Shown: piece after piece, positions 11,177 to 23,164 of the stretch
How the letters are laid out: every line of letters begins with the position of its first letter
How positions within the stretch are numbered: the stretch's first letter is position 1
Assembly (NCBI GenBank): GCA_944739405.2
Contig: OX123182.2
Location: forward strand, 17,557,326-17,621,325
Direction: 5' to 3'
DNA from: Euclidia mi
Lineage: Eukaryota; Arthropoda; Insecta; Lepidoptera; Erebidae
DNA length: 64,000 bases
The notes under the pieces: generated by a model
Database searches by the model: none
The model's input: the letters and a program-made list of their open reading frames with translations, nothing else
What the model was told of the DNA's origin: nothing
Made by a program: the position numbers and the translations under genes

Positions 11177-11722
11177 TTATTCTAAACCCATTTTGTATCT
11201 GAGGTCTTGAAAAGAGCTCGCTGGTAACGGCTTAGTCAAAATATCAGCTAGTTGGTTACCTGTTGGAATATAATTTAATTCAATTATATTTCTCTCAACC
11301 TGTTCCTTTGAGAAATGATATTTAATATCAATATGTTTTGACCTCTTATGGTTAGATGGATTATTAGCAATGCTAATGCAACCTTTATTATCTTCAAATA
11401 TAATAATAGGTTTATTTATTTGTATATTAATACTTTCTGCTAGAGACTTGAGCCATAAGGCCTCTTTCACAGCCTCGTACAGGGCCATATATTCAGCTTC
11501 AGTAGACGAAGCTGCCACTGAAGTTTGTCTCTTTGTACACCAAGTTATAGTAGATTGTTCAAACAATTTAAATAAATAACCGGTAGTACTTTTTCTATCA
11601 GAATAGTCATGATCAATCAGAATCAACATATCCAAATAATACATTGTCATAGTTATTCCTTTTATAGGTTAACTTTAAATTCATAGTACCTTTAGGATAT
11701 CTTAATACACGTTTTAAGCAAT
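11177..11722 (-). pseudogene. Ty1/copia pol, RNase H C-terminal fragment
   Basis: C-terminal end of a copia polyprotein, covering the RNase H domain that removes the RNA strand during reverse transcription. Copia landmarks visible: DRKSTTGY, SVAASSTEAEYMA, ALWLKSL, EDNKGCISIA, KHIDIKYHF and the terminal QLADILTKPL. The intact stretch is 11177-11605. Upstream, the expected lead-in (LKRVLRY, then GYVDSD) is in another frame, so there is a frameshift near 11605. Homology stops abruptly at 11723, where the inverted duplication begins. Gag, protease, integrase and most of RT are missing. A dead copy. Confidence 0.9.
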
Positions 11723-11723
11723 G

Positions 11724-12097
11724 TATCTATTACCCATAACACAAGCTCTGCTTAGCTTGGGACTAGATGGTGATGTTTGTATGTGGTAGAATATTAGAAT
11801 ATTATTATTATTAAATCTATATATATATTTCTTGTGTGCGTGTGTATGTCACTGAACTCCTCCTAAACGACTGGACCGATCTTAATGGAATTTAATGTGT
11901 ATGTTCAAAGAAACCTGAGAATGGTTTAGATTCACAATTTAGTTCACTGGAAAATGTTTTTTTACTTAATTTTTTATTTGTAAGTAGTTGTGGATTTCGG
12001 AATGTTTCACATTGGAACCGACGGACTGCGCTGCTACCGCAGTGTCAAATCTTATATTAATAATTTCGTCAAGGAGTACATCGAAACCTTACCTGAA
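11724..12097 (+). repeat. Left arm of a 374-bp inverted duplication
   Basis: Reverse-complement match to 13774-14148, essentially base for base by eye. It contains a SINE tail (11724-11815) and a second dispersed repeat (from cttgtgtgcgtgtgtatg onward). The arms face each other across 1,676 bases. Confidence 0.95.
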
Positions 12098-13082
12098 TAA
12101 TAAAACATTAAAAAATTAAGATTTCGAGTCGACAACATATATCCGCAAAATTCAGATTGTCGAGTATTTTGTTTAATTCCAATGGTTCTGACAGACAAAT
12201 CACAGTCGCCATATTGGCCTCTCTCGCGAAACGTCACAGATACCAGATAACATTTTGAGTACTACTAAGTCTTAGTACCTACTAAGTAGTTTGTATGTGT
12301 AAATACTTTTTCACCACAGCAGCTCAAACATGGCGCTTTTGCTGCGAGACAACAGTGAACAAACCGCGATTTTGATTCGAGCGTGAGGCCAAAGTAGCTT
12401 TTTAATTTTTCAATCTTCAGTGCCACGAATTGATATTTGATATTGTTCAGCCACAAATTTGAAACATTCGAATTTAACTGTGCTCTGTCTCTTTCATATG
12501 CATATAAAAAAGCGAGTGAAAAAACTAAACTCCTTCGAAATTCGATTTTGGAATTCGGCCTCAAAGAAAACACGTTCGGAAACGCGTTATACCCTAAAAT
12601 TTAAAGATATACAAATATCTTTATATATTTGTATATCTTTTAAAATTTGTTGTTTTGATGATTTGAAATTATGTTGTTGTTTAAATGTTATTGTTTATAT
12701 GTTTAATATATTATTGGATTTTAATAAAAATAAGTCTAATTAATAGTATAAAATTGGTATTTAACCAATACATTTTTATTTGGAATTTCAACAATGATAC
12801 ATTTGAAAAATAAACATCAGGGACGCGGTATCAAAACGCGATTAAAAAAAATGGAATAAAGTAAACATTTCGCTTTTCGCTCATGCTGATAGCGTATAGC
12901 GTAACGTGTTACATTATATTAATATAAAATACTTAATCTAGAAAGATGAGTGAAACTAGCGATGATGACTGTACTTTAACACCAGAAGAGTGTTTAATGC
13001 AGAATTTCGTTTTCAATTTATTCCTGTTAATTTTTATGTCTCCTAAGAAATATGTGTTCTCACTGCTGAGGTGAAAAGTTAT
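12098..13082. other. Spacer inside the inverted duplication
   Basis: AT-rich, with a small hairpin at 12598-12645 (about 19-base arms). A 42-codon frame from the ATG near 12945 begins MSETSDDDCTLTPEE, which is acidic at its start. I cannot assign it. Confidence 0.4.
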
Positions 13083-13258
13083 GTGTGCTACACGAGAGCA
13101 AAGTTTTTTGCATCTGGTGCTGTTGAGTCCCTCACTACGCTCAGGATTCTAACTTTGATTCACTCGCTACGCTCGTGAATCAATCATAGAATCCTTCGCT
13201 TGCTCGGGATACAAAATCAGCACTCGAAACAAAAACAACTTTGCTCTCTTGTTGCACA
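13083..13258. repeat. Nested foldback element
   Basis: Symmetrical about gattcactcgctacgctcgtgaatc, with outer paired blocks agagcaaagtt / aactttgctct, gtgctg / cagcac and ggattcta / tagaatcc. It is an imperfect palindrome of about 175 bases. I recall similar sequence as dispersed in moth genomes. Confidence 0.7.
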
Positions 13259-13773
13259 AATAACTATTTACAGTTATATAGTATCCGCCCAATAAAGGAG
13301 ATTTGTGTTATCCCGAACATCGATGATTTAATATAACTAGAGAACCCCAAATTTAAGTGAGCGAAGCCGCGGGCAAAAGCTAGTGTCATATAAAAATAGG
13401 AGAATTGGCCCCATTGTCTGTGTTGCAACTTAAAAATCTAAATCTAATCCATCGAAAATGGGAAAATAGATCATGCAGTGAAGTACCAGGATCTCATAAA
13501 GTCATAGAAGCTCACTGAAGCATAAGATTCACAGAGTAGTGCAGTAATTTAGAGAACACACGTATCGCATTAGCAACTGACGCGAATAAACATGAGTCTC
13601 ACGCCGTTAAGTAGGAGAAACAGGCACCATCGATTAGCGCAGGTGACCTGCCACGCACTGAAATAAATTAAACATTGAAATCAGCTCGTAGTTTAAAGAA
13701 ACAGTAGGTGGAGTCTGTTTAGAAGACGCTCATTGCAAGAAATACCACACCTTTTACATCTAAAATGCAAAAT

Positions 13774-14148
13774 TTCAGGTAAGGTTTCGATGTACTCCTT
13801 GACGAAATTATTAATATAAGATTTGACACTGCGGTAGCAGCGCAGTCCGTCGGTTCCAATGTGAAACATTCCGAAATCCACAACTACTTACAAATAAAAA
13901 ATTAAGTAAAAAAACATTTTCCAGTGAACTAAATTGTGAATCTAAACCATTCTCAGGTTTCTTTGAACATACACATTAAATTCCATTAAGATCGGTCCAG
14001 TCGTTTAGGAGGAGTTCAGTGACATACACACGCACACAAGAAATATATATATAGATTTAATAATAATAATATTCTAATATTCTACCACATACAAACATCA
14101 CCATCTAGTCCCAAGCTAAGCAGAGCTTGTGTTATGGGTAATAGATAA
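13774..14148 (-). repeat. Right arm of the 374-bp inverted duplication
   Basis: Inverted copy of 11724-12097. Here the SINE portion continues into a full-length element (to about 14310). This arm is therefore likely the source and the left arm the copy. Confidence 0.95.
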
Positions 14149-14310
14149 TGGATAAACATACTTATAATATACTTTTTTTTTGTAAATACATACATATTAT
14201 ACATAGCAACACCCAGACTAAGACAAACATCCATGTTCATGCACACAAATGTTTGACTTGAGCGGGAATCAAACCCGCGACCTTCGGCGTAGCAGTCGCT
14301 TACACTCCTG
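14055..14310 (-). repeat. Full-length tRNA-derived SINE
   Basis: On the minus strand the order is a tRNA-like head (gcgcagcaggagtgtaagc), a B box (ggtttgattcc), a body containing cttagtctgggtgttgc, and a tail ending in an ATT-rich run. Immediately beyond the head, at 14318-14345, a second B-box motif (gggttcgattcccgcg) occurs on the plus strand. This suggests two SINE heads meeting head to head. Confidence 0.8.
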
Positions 14311-14349
14311 CTGCGCCAAAGGTCGCGGGTTCGATTCCCGCGAGATTGG

Positions 14350-15984
14350 TAATATATTTTGAATTCTGATAACCTAATGTCATTATTGTATAATTTAGTT
14401 CGTCGTTGACACATATTTTGACACTTGTTTTAATTTACGATCTCGTTACAACTTCGTTCAATTATCAGTAATTTTGAAGAATACGCTTTTTGTGACGGAA
14501 GTATGACAGTTTATGACACTGACATGATATCAAAACTATTTATTTAGGAGAATTGGGCCCAATATTATTATTTTTTTAAAGAAGTTGTCTAATGATCTTC
14601 AAATATTGCGTTTCCTGTGTGCTAGAAATATTTGTCGGTACACTCATGTTACAGTCATCTTTTTACTGTCGCAGTGGGAAACCCAAAAATCTCCTTCAAC
14701 CACTCAAAGTTAACTCAAAATTGAGAAAAGAATAAGTTCGGCCTAAACACCACTTTGGTGTTCACTCAGCCCTAGTCATTCGACCTCTTTATTCTCCAAT
14801 TACTTACTCTTCAAAACCAGTATGTCAGTTGAAGTGTGGTCTGTTTTCAAAAAGACAACTCCCGTACTAAGGAATTAACAATAATATAAGCAACGCACGC
14901 ATAGAACGCACAGACTCGAGACAACAATTTATGGATCACACATAATGTGGTCTCTAGTGAAGATGGAACCCAAACCACTCGGTCCAGTGTTAAAAGGTGA
15001 GATTGGCTGCATACCGATAGACTGTACGAACATTTTGGAAGTGATTTCCTCTAATTTCGTCATTTCATTGATAATTAGACTTCTTTTATGCCTGTGCAGT
15101 TAAAGAGACAGAAGATACGGTTATTTAATGTACATTTCATACGAGTTGTTACAGTATGGTGAACATGCTGAGTATCACTGAATTCTAGCGTTATTGACAC
15201 CGGTTAGTTGGCAGAACTTTTAATGGGGCTGAGTCACAACCGTTTAGAGGTTTGGTTAGAGACCAGGAAACCAGCGAGTTTGCGTAAAGTTAAAATAGTA
15301 GAAGAGAACATAGTAATGAATAAGGATTTAATAATCGATTTTATACTTTCGCGATTTGTGTACACGTCATAAAATTATTTAATTATTTAATCACGTAAAT
15401 GAAAGTAATTGAAGGTATTACAACTGTTAGAAGTCGGCCGAATAATTAAATACTAATAGACATAAAATGCAAGTTGGAATATTTTTGTACCCCGTAGAGA
15501 CATTATAATGCCTTCTTTCCAATTTAGCCTTGTGGTATCGATAGGCCTTAACACAGAAGTTACAAAGAAAATTATCACAGGTAGCTTAACCAATTGTCAA
15601 GCAATACAAGCAATCAATACAACTCTGTGCGCAGTCTAAAAGGCAATTGAGAAGTAACCTAATGCAAGGATAGAGGAACCCACCACACACCCTCGTTTTG
15701 CCCACCCCAACTATTGCAATAGCAACGCCTGATTCAATCAACTACATTTGAGAAGTATTTAATTCCCCTCTCAAAAAACCGAAATCCACGTTGGTTCAGC
15801 ATATGTATTTATAATATTCCTCTTACCACAATGTCGTTTAGATGTTGCTTTGATACCTTGAGCTTACTAGTAAATTAAAATTGAAGCCTGCTTAATAGTT
15901 CCCAAGATGATCCAAGTTAAAGACCCTAACTATAATTTGGTTTTTTTTTACGTACTATAGTTGAGACTGTTGCGCCTTAACTCT
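14350..15984. other. No gene seen
   Basis: AT-rich sequence with no ORF over 60 codons and no terminal repeats. Nothing identifiable by eye. Confidence 0.4.
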
Positions 15985-16187
15985 CTATAATTTTTAACCA
16001 ATGTTTTGACTTAGGCGTATTTCCGGATTTGATGAAATTAAGTAAAATCATACCTTTATTCATATCTGGCAGTAAAAATGACGTAAATAACTTCAGGCCC
16101 ATCAGGCCCAAGGTAGACCTTGCCGGCATTTAGTAAAATATTTGAAAAGATTTTAATAAAGCAGCTACTAAGACACTTTAATTTACA

Positions 16188-16402
16188 CTGCACGGTTGGC
16201 GTAGTGGTTTAAGCGGCCGCCTCACCGCTTGACACTGTGCCGAAGTGTTGTGGGTTCGATCCCCACACGAGACAACACTTTGTGTGATTCATAAATTGTT
16301 GTTTCGAGTCTGGGTGTTCATTGTGTCCGTTAGTTGTATGTTTGTAAAGTTCCCCGCGACACAGGATTTAGTCCTAATGCGGGAGTTGTCTTTAAAAAAA
16401 AA
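16188..16402 (+). repeat. tRNA-derived SINE inserted in the LINE
   Basis: tRNA-like head with A-box-like ggcgtagtggttt and B box ggttcgatccc, then the tail ctaatgcgggagttgtcttt ending in A9. LINE coding resumes at about 16404. The same tail alone is present at 62503-62540. No clear target duplication was found. Confidence 0.85.
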
Positions 16403-16403
16403 T

Positions 16404-17757
16404 AAAGTCTACTTCATAAAGATCAATACGGATTTGCTAAAGGTAGATCCACTACTGATGCGGGTGTTGCTCTCATAAAACACGTTTATAATGCTTGGGA
16501 GTCATCTAAAAATGCTACCGGAGTATTCTGTGACCTCTCAAAAGCATTTGATTGCGTTCATCACGACACAATATTGCGTAAGCTCCGCCACTACGGCGTA
16601 GAGGAAACCGCACTTTGTGTTGTCGAGTCGTACCTGCGGCAAAGATTTCAGTGCGTCGATGTAAATGGGACTACATCCTCTAAATTACCTATACAGTTAG
16701 GCGTTCCACAAGGCTCTATTTTAGGTCCTTTTCTATTCCTTGCATATATTAATGACTTACCTTTTTATTTAAAAAACATCTGTGATGTCGTACTTTTTTC
16801 AGATGATACGTCACCTATTTTTAAAGTAGATAGGAATAGGAATCAATTTGATGATGTAAATAATGCACTTATACAGGTTACACAATGGTTTACAGCAAAC
16901 AACCTAGTGCTTAGTTCTAAAAAGACTAAATGCGTTAAATTTGCTTTACCTAATGTTAGACAACTGGGACCTAATATAAGGCTAGATAGGGAGGAACTCG
17001 ACACAGTTGACACGACAGTGTTTCTAGGCATTACACTGGATAATAAGTTACAATGGGGTGCACATATAGCATGTCTTGCAGGTAAGCTCAGCTCTGCTGC
17101 GTATGCTGTCAAAAAAGTTAGACAACTTACTGATGTTGACACAGCTCGTCTAGTTTATTTTAGCTACATTCATAGTGTCATGTCCTACGGTATTTTGTTA
17201 TGGGGCAAAGCTGCGGATATTCAGAATATCTTTGTTCTACAGAAACGAGCGGTATGAGCAATATACATGTTAGGTGCAAAAGATACTCTTAGGGAACGCT
17301 TTAAGTCTATAGGGATTCTTACAGTAGCCTCGCAATTTTTATTTGCTAACTAGAGGACGCCAGCAGCTACGCCTGCATTTTTTTATTTACCCGTTTTGGC
17401 CGATCCCGTAGGAATTTCGAGAAATCCCTTCTTAGTGCACCCCTACGGTCCCCAAGGAACATACATGCCAAATTTCAGCTTCCTGCGCCAAATAGTTTCG
17501 GCTGTAGCGTGTCTGTCAGTCAGTCAGTAACGCAAGGATTTTATATATTAAGATATATTGTATATTAGGCAAAATATAGGTTTATTTACTACAAAAAGTG
17601 ATGTACATAATATAAATACTCGAAACAGGCATAAGTTATATGCCCCTTATCATCGTTTACATAAAGTTAATAATTCTTTTGTAGAGCTAGGTATTCGTAT
17701 ACACAATAAAATACCAATTAGGCTTTTAGAATTACCATTTAGTACGTTCAAAAGTTA
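16404..17757 (+). pseudogene. LINE reverse transcriptase (broken)
   Basis: Non-LTR RT core. Blocks in order: QYGFAKGRST, FCDLSKAFDCVHHD, LGVPQGSILGPFLF, LFSDDTS, FLGITLDNKLQW, YGILLWGKA and, after the Helitron, YIRQNIG to the stop near 17757. The longest open stretch is 16574-17257. A single in-frame TGA (17255-17257), in the position of a codon inside KRAV-AIYML, ends it. Coding continues in frame until the Helitron at 17350. The catalytic box reads FSDD where this group normally has FADD. The SINE, nonsense codon and Helitron together show the copy is dead. Confidence 0.9.
17350..17553 (-). mobile_element. Short non-autonomous Helitron (TC...CTAG), copy 1
   Basis: On the minus strand it starts TCTTAATATATAA and ends GGCGTCCTCTAG. 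It is flanked by host A (17349) and T (17554) and has no target duplication, the Helitron signature. The flanking LINE frame is continuous across the two flanks, which confirms both ends. Six copies occur in this window. I recall similar elements in moths being called Lep1-like. Confidence 0.85.
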
Positions 17758-18510
17758 AATAAAAGACTGCCTTATTAGGAAAGGTTATTATACCATTAAT
17801 GATTATTTTAGTGATAAGGATAGATGGTCACTTACACCAGCTAACTCTTGATTTTTTAATTTATATAGTTACCTTACTTTTCAGTTTTTATAATATCTCT
17901 AGTTCTATTAATTTAATATTCATGTATTATTAGGTCATTCAACTTACTACATTTACATTTTCATTGTTGTTCCACAAATTTTATTAAAATTTGCTACAGT
18001 GTTAGACTCGTAACTAACTGGTAACTCGTTATCATGGGCTGGATACTAACGCTTTTGTAATTTTCGTGTATTCATATACCGTCACTTTCTGTAACATACT
18101 TTTCCACCATAGTTCTGAACATGATCGCGAGTTGCCTACATTATAAAGCGTAAGTGGATGCTCCTGTTACACAAGTTTCACATTTGAAGACTACTACAGC
18201 ACTTAATTTAGTAACTGCATATTTGTTTAAGTATTATGTATGTTCTTATTTACTATTTACAAGTAATTAATTATAATGTGAAACAGTTGCACCTCCTTAC
18301 AAAAACAAAATATGTACCATAACACTGGCGATTAAAAAGAGTGGCCACGAGTTTTATTGCCCGTTCTTTCTCGTGGTTCTACCTATTGCTTTGCGAATGG
18401 GCAGTAAATGTAAATTTAGAAGCATTATTAATTTACTTTAAAAATTTGACGTTCATAAGCGTCACGTTGTGACCTAGATGAATAAATGATTTTTGACTTT
18501 GACTTTGACA

Positions 18511-19640
18511 TTACTATCTGCCGCCGCTTTCGTGGCCTCAAGTGCTCAAAAATAAACACTGACAGCAGCCAATCCAATAACTACCTTGCAGCTTATGGCC
18601 TAAAGTTCTTTATCGTTTATCATGTTGTGTAATAAATTAAGTGATAAAATTTAACTGGTGTGCTCTAGTTAAGCGCACAACTTTACCATGACCGGTCAAT
18701 GGACGACGGTCAGTTTAATTTTAAATTGAATTTGGGTTGCACACCATGTTGGGGTTAACAAGGATAAGGATACAAGAGGTAGAATCTTGCTAGTTACAGC
18801 TTACCGTAAAGCTGACCCAGCCCAGCTTTACGGTAAAGATATCTTAAGAAAAGCTTGAAAAAGTTTAAATAAATATCACCATAGTCCGTAAAGGCCTTTA
18901 GCTTTATTTTTATTTCGCGATAAAAGGCCCCAGTTGCGAGACTTATTTCCACAGTTCCTTAATTCAACCACGACTAAAGAAGTAAGATCTGGAGTCAAGT
19001 GGACGGAGTATGTGGGACTCCCGAAAGTCAGCCACCGTGGTGTCCCAGACTTCCTTTTACCATCGACAATTTTTTCTCATCTGAGAAGCACATGTGCGCC
19101 GTTTCCAGAACCTCCATGAAGGTCTAAGGTTTAAGTCCTGTATCAAGGATGACTTTGTCTAATTTACCTCAATGATTGGGGTTGGGTTCTTTAGACGAAA
19201 GTATAATTTTATTATTTTCAAATCGCAATCTGAGCCAATGTGCCGCATACTCGCAGTTTTTTTTGTAAAATTGCCTTAGAAGCGAGTATTTTCTACATAT
19301 TTATCTTGAATTGAATAGTTATTTTAGCTATACGGTGGCGAAAACGTTGGTAACACCAGGGAACTGGCGATTAGTCCGCCATCTGTCTCAGTCAGAGCTG
19401 GCAGCTCGGAGAAGCCTCTAAAGCCTTAACTCTTGTAACCATTAGGTAACAACTTACTCGGTACGAGTAGATATGTTACGGAGTATAAAATTGCTAGGGT
19501 AGAAGATAGCTGTAGTTACCGCATTGGCAGTAAAAGATAATAATTATCTCGGACCGAAGATTCACTTATCGATAGTTATCTATGTAATCAATACTACTAT
19601 GTAGTCAATGCTACCAGTCGTTTTAAACCAATTAAAGAAG
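18511..19640. other. No gene seen; one hairpin
   Basis: Contains a stem-loop at about 18803-18838, with 14-base arms around ttaccgtaaagctg and an 8-base loop. No domain-bearing ORF. Confidence 0.45.
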
Positions 19641-19644
19641 TTGA

Positions 19645-20100
19645 AAAAATATTACATTCGCGATAGTGTCGTGGAGAGATTAACAGACTGCTACGCAAAC
19701 AATCTCGGGCACCACAGACTTTTCGAAGATATGAGCGTATTAGCTAATATTTTTGTATTTTTTTTATAAACTCACGTCTTTATCTCCGAAGGGGTAGGCA
19801 GAGGTGTAATAATACACCCACATTTTTTTCATGCTCGTTCGACTGCCTCGTTGGTCTCGCGGCATAAATGTGCGCGTGGGAGTGGGAGGTCTCGGGTTCG
19901 ATTCCCGTGTCGGGCCAAGTTTTATTGGGTTTTTCGTTAGGAAATTCTCAGTAGCAACACGGAGTCTGGTAATGTGCCCGGTACGGCAATAGGCTCGCTC
20001 CCTATTACGTGGGACCTAAAAATTCAGTGCGAAACGTGGGTGTAATATTACGCCTATGCCTACCGCTTCGGGGATACAGGCGTGGATCTATAAATAATTA
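19645..20100. repeat. SINE cluster: head fragment, inverted tail and a full SINE
   Basis: 19660-19745 is a shrunken SINE head of the 20933 family. 19767-19828 is the 3' tail of another SINE on the minus strand (ctccgaaggggtaggcagag). 19829-20095 is a full plus-strand member of that second family: A-box-like tggtctcgcgg, B box gggttcgattcc, and end cttcggggatacaggcg. The minus tail and plus element are inverted relative to each other. Confidence 0.75.
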
Positions 20101-20930
20101 TGGAATGCTTCTCTTATCTTAATCTAAATCTTATACCAGTCGTGACCATACTGGGTTACAAGGAAAGCAATATTTGCAAAGATTTCTCCATTTTCGGTAA
20201 GATTAAAAAACGTGCTAACGAAATGTTATAGTGAAGACCTGAAATAGTCAGAGTACTTCGGAGAAATTGGCATAACAAAATATGCGCAAGAACTATCATT
20301 TCTTTGTTCTTTACTAGTTTATTTAAAAGACGTGTATTACTACAAACTTACAACAAAGTCGTTTTGTAGATTTTTCGTGAAAGAGTATCAAACATCCATA
20401 CATCTATCAATCCCTCTTCACAATCTGCACATTTACAATAGTAGTAAGATACATTGAAATCTATTACTTTTCATTGACTTAAACAACACGTGCCTAAAAC
20501 TCCAGGATACAAAAATCACACAAGCCCATAATAACACAATTTCTCAAGCACACGCAAAAAATTCTTACAAATTGACACATTCTGGCCATTTCCTCCGTCA
20601 TCAGTACTTCCCAGTTTCCCAGTGTAATATTTTCATATACGACTAATAATTTCATACTCGTTTTGTTGAAGCAAGGACACGTTTCATTCATGACGGTGAC
20701 TTTGTATTCATTTGGCCTGATACGACCGACATGTCAGGCTAGTCATAAATTCAGATTAAGCGCAAGTTTTCGTTGTCTCCTGTTATTGTGGGTGGATTTG
20801 GTACTGTTTCGTGAATATTTGAAGTTTTTACTTTGTCTTTGTCTGCATTTGCAGTTGTGATACGTTATGTATTGTCCTTCTAAATGTGTTTATGACAGTA
20901 GCTATATATTAACTTAAACTAAGACACTAA
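20101..20930. other. No gene seen
   Basis: Two overlapping opposed frames of 65 codons (20494-20691 and 20663-20860) lack recognisable domains. Confidence 0.4.
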
Positions 20931-20932
20931 GT

Positions 20933-21215
20933 GGCGAGCGATAACCTAGTGGGGAGACCGACAGACTGCTACGCAGAGGGTCTCGGGTTCGAATCCACGG
21001 CGCGCACCAATGACTTTTCGAAGTTAAGTGCGTATTAAATTGTTAATTTACGCTTGCTAAACGGTGAAGGAAAACATCATGTGGAAACCTGCATATCTGA
21101 GAGTTATCCATAATGTTCTCGAAAGACATGTGAAATCTCCGAACCCGCACTTGGCCAGCATGGTGGACTATGACCTTACCCTTCTCATAGTGAGAAGAGG
21201 CCCATGCTCAGCAAT
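20933..21215 (+). repeat. Full-length tRNA-headed SINE
   Basis: Head gcgataacctagtgggg, B box gggttcgaatcc, then ggcgcgcaccaatgactttt, cggtgaaggaaaacatc and the tail ccagcatggtggactatg and ctcatagtgagaag. Relatives lie at 751, 7221, 9325, 34612 (minus) and 51540 (minus). Confidence 0.85.
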
Positions 21216-23164
21216 GGTACAGTTTTTAAACAGGGCTGATGACGATAAAGGCACTAAAATAATACAGCCGGCTACTTCAGAGCAGTCTCGGCTTATCCAC
21301 GAAAGTAGGATCCTTAGTAACAACATAGTTGTTTTTACTATGGTAACAATGTCTGTGCTGGTACTTTATGATATTCTATGGTACTTTCGCGTAGCCACAG
21401 AACCAATCTCTCCTATCTCACAGCCCAACTCTTTTTCTCTCTTCTTCTTGCTGTCGATGTCGGTGTAAAATGACAATTGGATGAGTATTCTTAATATAAC
21501 AAATACAAAATTAAATATTTGTGTTGTTATTGTACTTCTATTACACTTAAAGCTCACAAATATGTATATGAATCCGCTTTCCATCACGTAGGCAGCATGC
21601 GGGTTTGTCAGCGTAGCCAGTCAAAAATGCAATAGTATATAGGACATATACTTTTTTAAAGACTTAAGAGACGAGGCAAGTCAAGAGGTTTTTGATTTGA
21701 AAAGTTTGCTTTTCAGTGCGAGATGCATGTTTTTTAACTGCACATAATGTTTTTTTATTTTGCTTACAGTGTGTCCGACATTTCAAAGCAAACTCGGTTT
21801 TCTAATATAATTATCGGAGCATTATTCATTACCGAAAACAAAATAGTCTAGCGTGATAGAAAGTTGGAGCAGTAGAGTATTAATTATTCTCAGTGAATTT
21901 TTTTAATGTTTTCATCGACGTTTTGCTAAAATTTTGTTTCGATAGCCATTTTGAGACCAAATGACAAAGGGATCAGATTACTACTAAAAGCATGACATAT
22001 TTATGGAAGTACCTATGTCTTGCTTGGAACTACTACACTCATATAGGATAACAGATGCATCGTTTGCCCTACTTTACTTAATTGCGTCTGTGTTTTTGGC
22101 CGAGATTCGTAATCGATACTCGGACTTATATATTGGTGGGTGTAAATATCCCCCAAGGGGAATTTATGCCACACTACTCATTAAGTTGGTTCAATGTTTT
22201 GCTTCAAATGTTTAAATACATTAACATACAGGGTGTTGATATGCATTAGCAAAATATTTTCAGGGATGAATATACTACTATAACTGAATACAAATACATG
22301 AAAAAATAAGTCACAAAAACTGAAAAAAATATTTTTGGTTATCATGCATTTTAAAAATCAGCTCGGTGTATTGACGTCTGCCGTCGCTCAGCTGATCGCC
22401 GCGAGCTCGCATTGTAGTTACCTAACACATACAAGCACACGTACCTTCCCTGCAGTCTTATTTTGCACCAGTCAACAGTTTATTCTGATTCACTATCGAA
22501 GTAAAATTTGATGAAAATAGGGTTTATTATTGCACACTGTTTAAAATCATTTTAGGTGAATAAGTGTACAAGTGTAATGTCTGTACAAGTGTCAATTCCG
22601 TCTTTTAATTTGTGGGTATCGTAAGAGGAGAGGAGGCAGGTGACGATGACGTCTTCAACAGAACTGTTTACAAATATAAAAAAGTCTTTGATTATATCCG
22701 ATGATATACTTAAATTTAGAAAAGTATATCTTTGGGCCATCACAGTAGGAGATGGTATATATGGGCGCAAATTAATATATCGACCTATCCGTAGAATAGA
22801 GTTCCATGTGATTATAGACCAAAATCGCGTTAAATAGCTAAATGGGATAAGTAATACAAACTCTACAAAACTGTGTTTTTAGAATTTTCGTATCTTATTT
22901 ACTTTCGGAGATATAGAATCGAATAATGTCTCATCTGATATTTGTTCCGCACAACAACGCACGATGTATACAAGGGACGGCGCACGGGGAGTACGGGTGG
23001 CGCGTGCTCAGCGATCGATCATCAGTCCGGCCGTTATTCATTGGAAGAAGAAGAAAATTGGGGCATTTTCGTGTTCTATGCTTAATTTACATGATTAAGA
23101 AAATTCAATATATTCATTAAAAAGAATACTTTTAAAGATATCAGGATAACGCAAAATACTAAAT
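21216..23164. other. No gene assigned
   Basis: Contains an acagggtgt motif near 22228, of a type often found at transposon ends, and a GC-rich stretch near 22975-23035. Open frames of 65-73 codons show no known domain. Confidence 0.35.

Larger units (their letters stand above)
15985..18510 (+). mobile_element. 5'-truncated LINE, CR1/Jockey type
   Basis: The RT homology starts near 16010 (FPDLMKLSKIIPLF, then NNFRPI). The 3' UTR ends near 18508 in a (gacttt)n tail preceded by ttcataagcgt and gaataaatgatttttgac. A related tail lies at 38995-39085. The element is interrupted by a SINE (16188-16402) and a Helitron (17350-17553). Confidence 0.85.

Noticed and set aside
14082..14414. 110-codon minus-strand frame
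   Set aside because: Runs through a tRNA-derived SINE and its flanks. No domain.
21064..21468. 134-codon plus-strand frame
   Set aside because: Its first 50 codons are the tail of a SINE. The rest has no recognisable motif.
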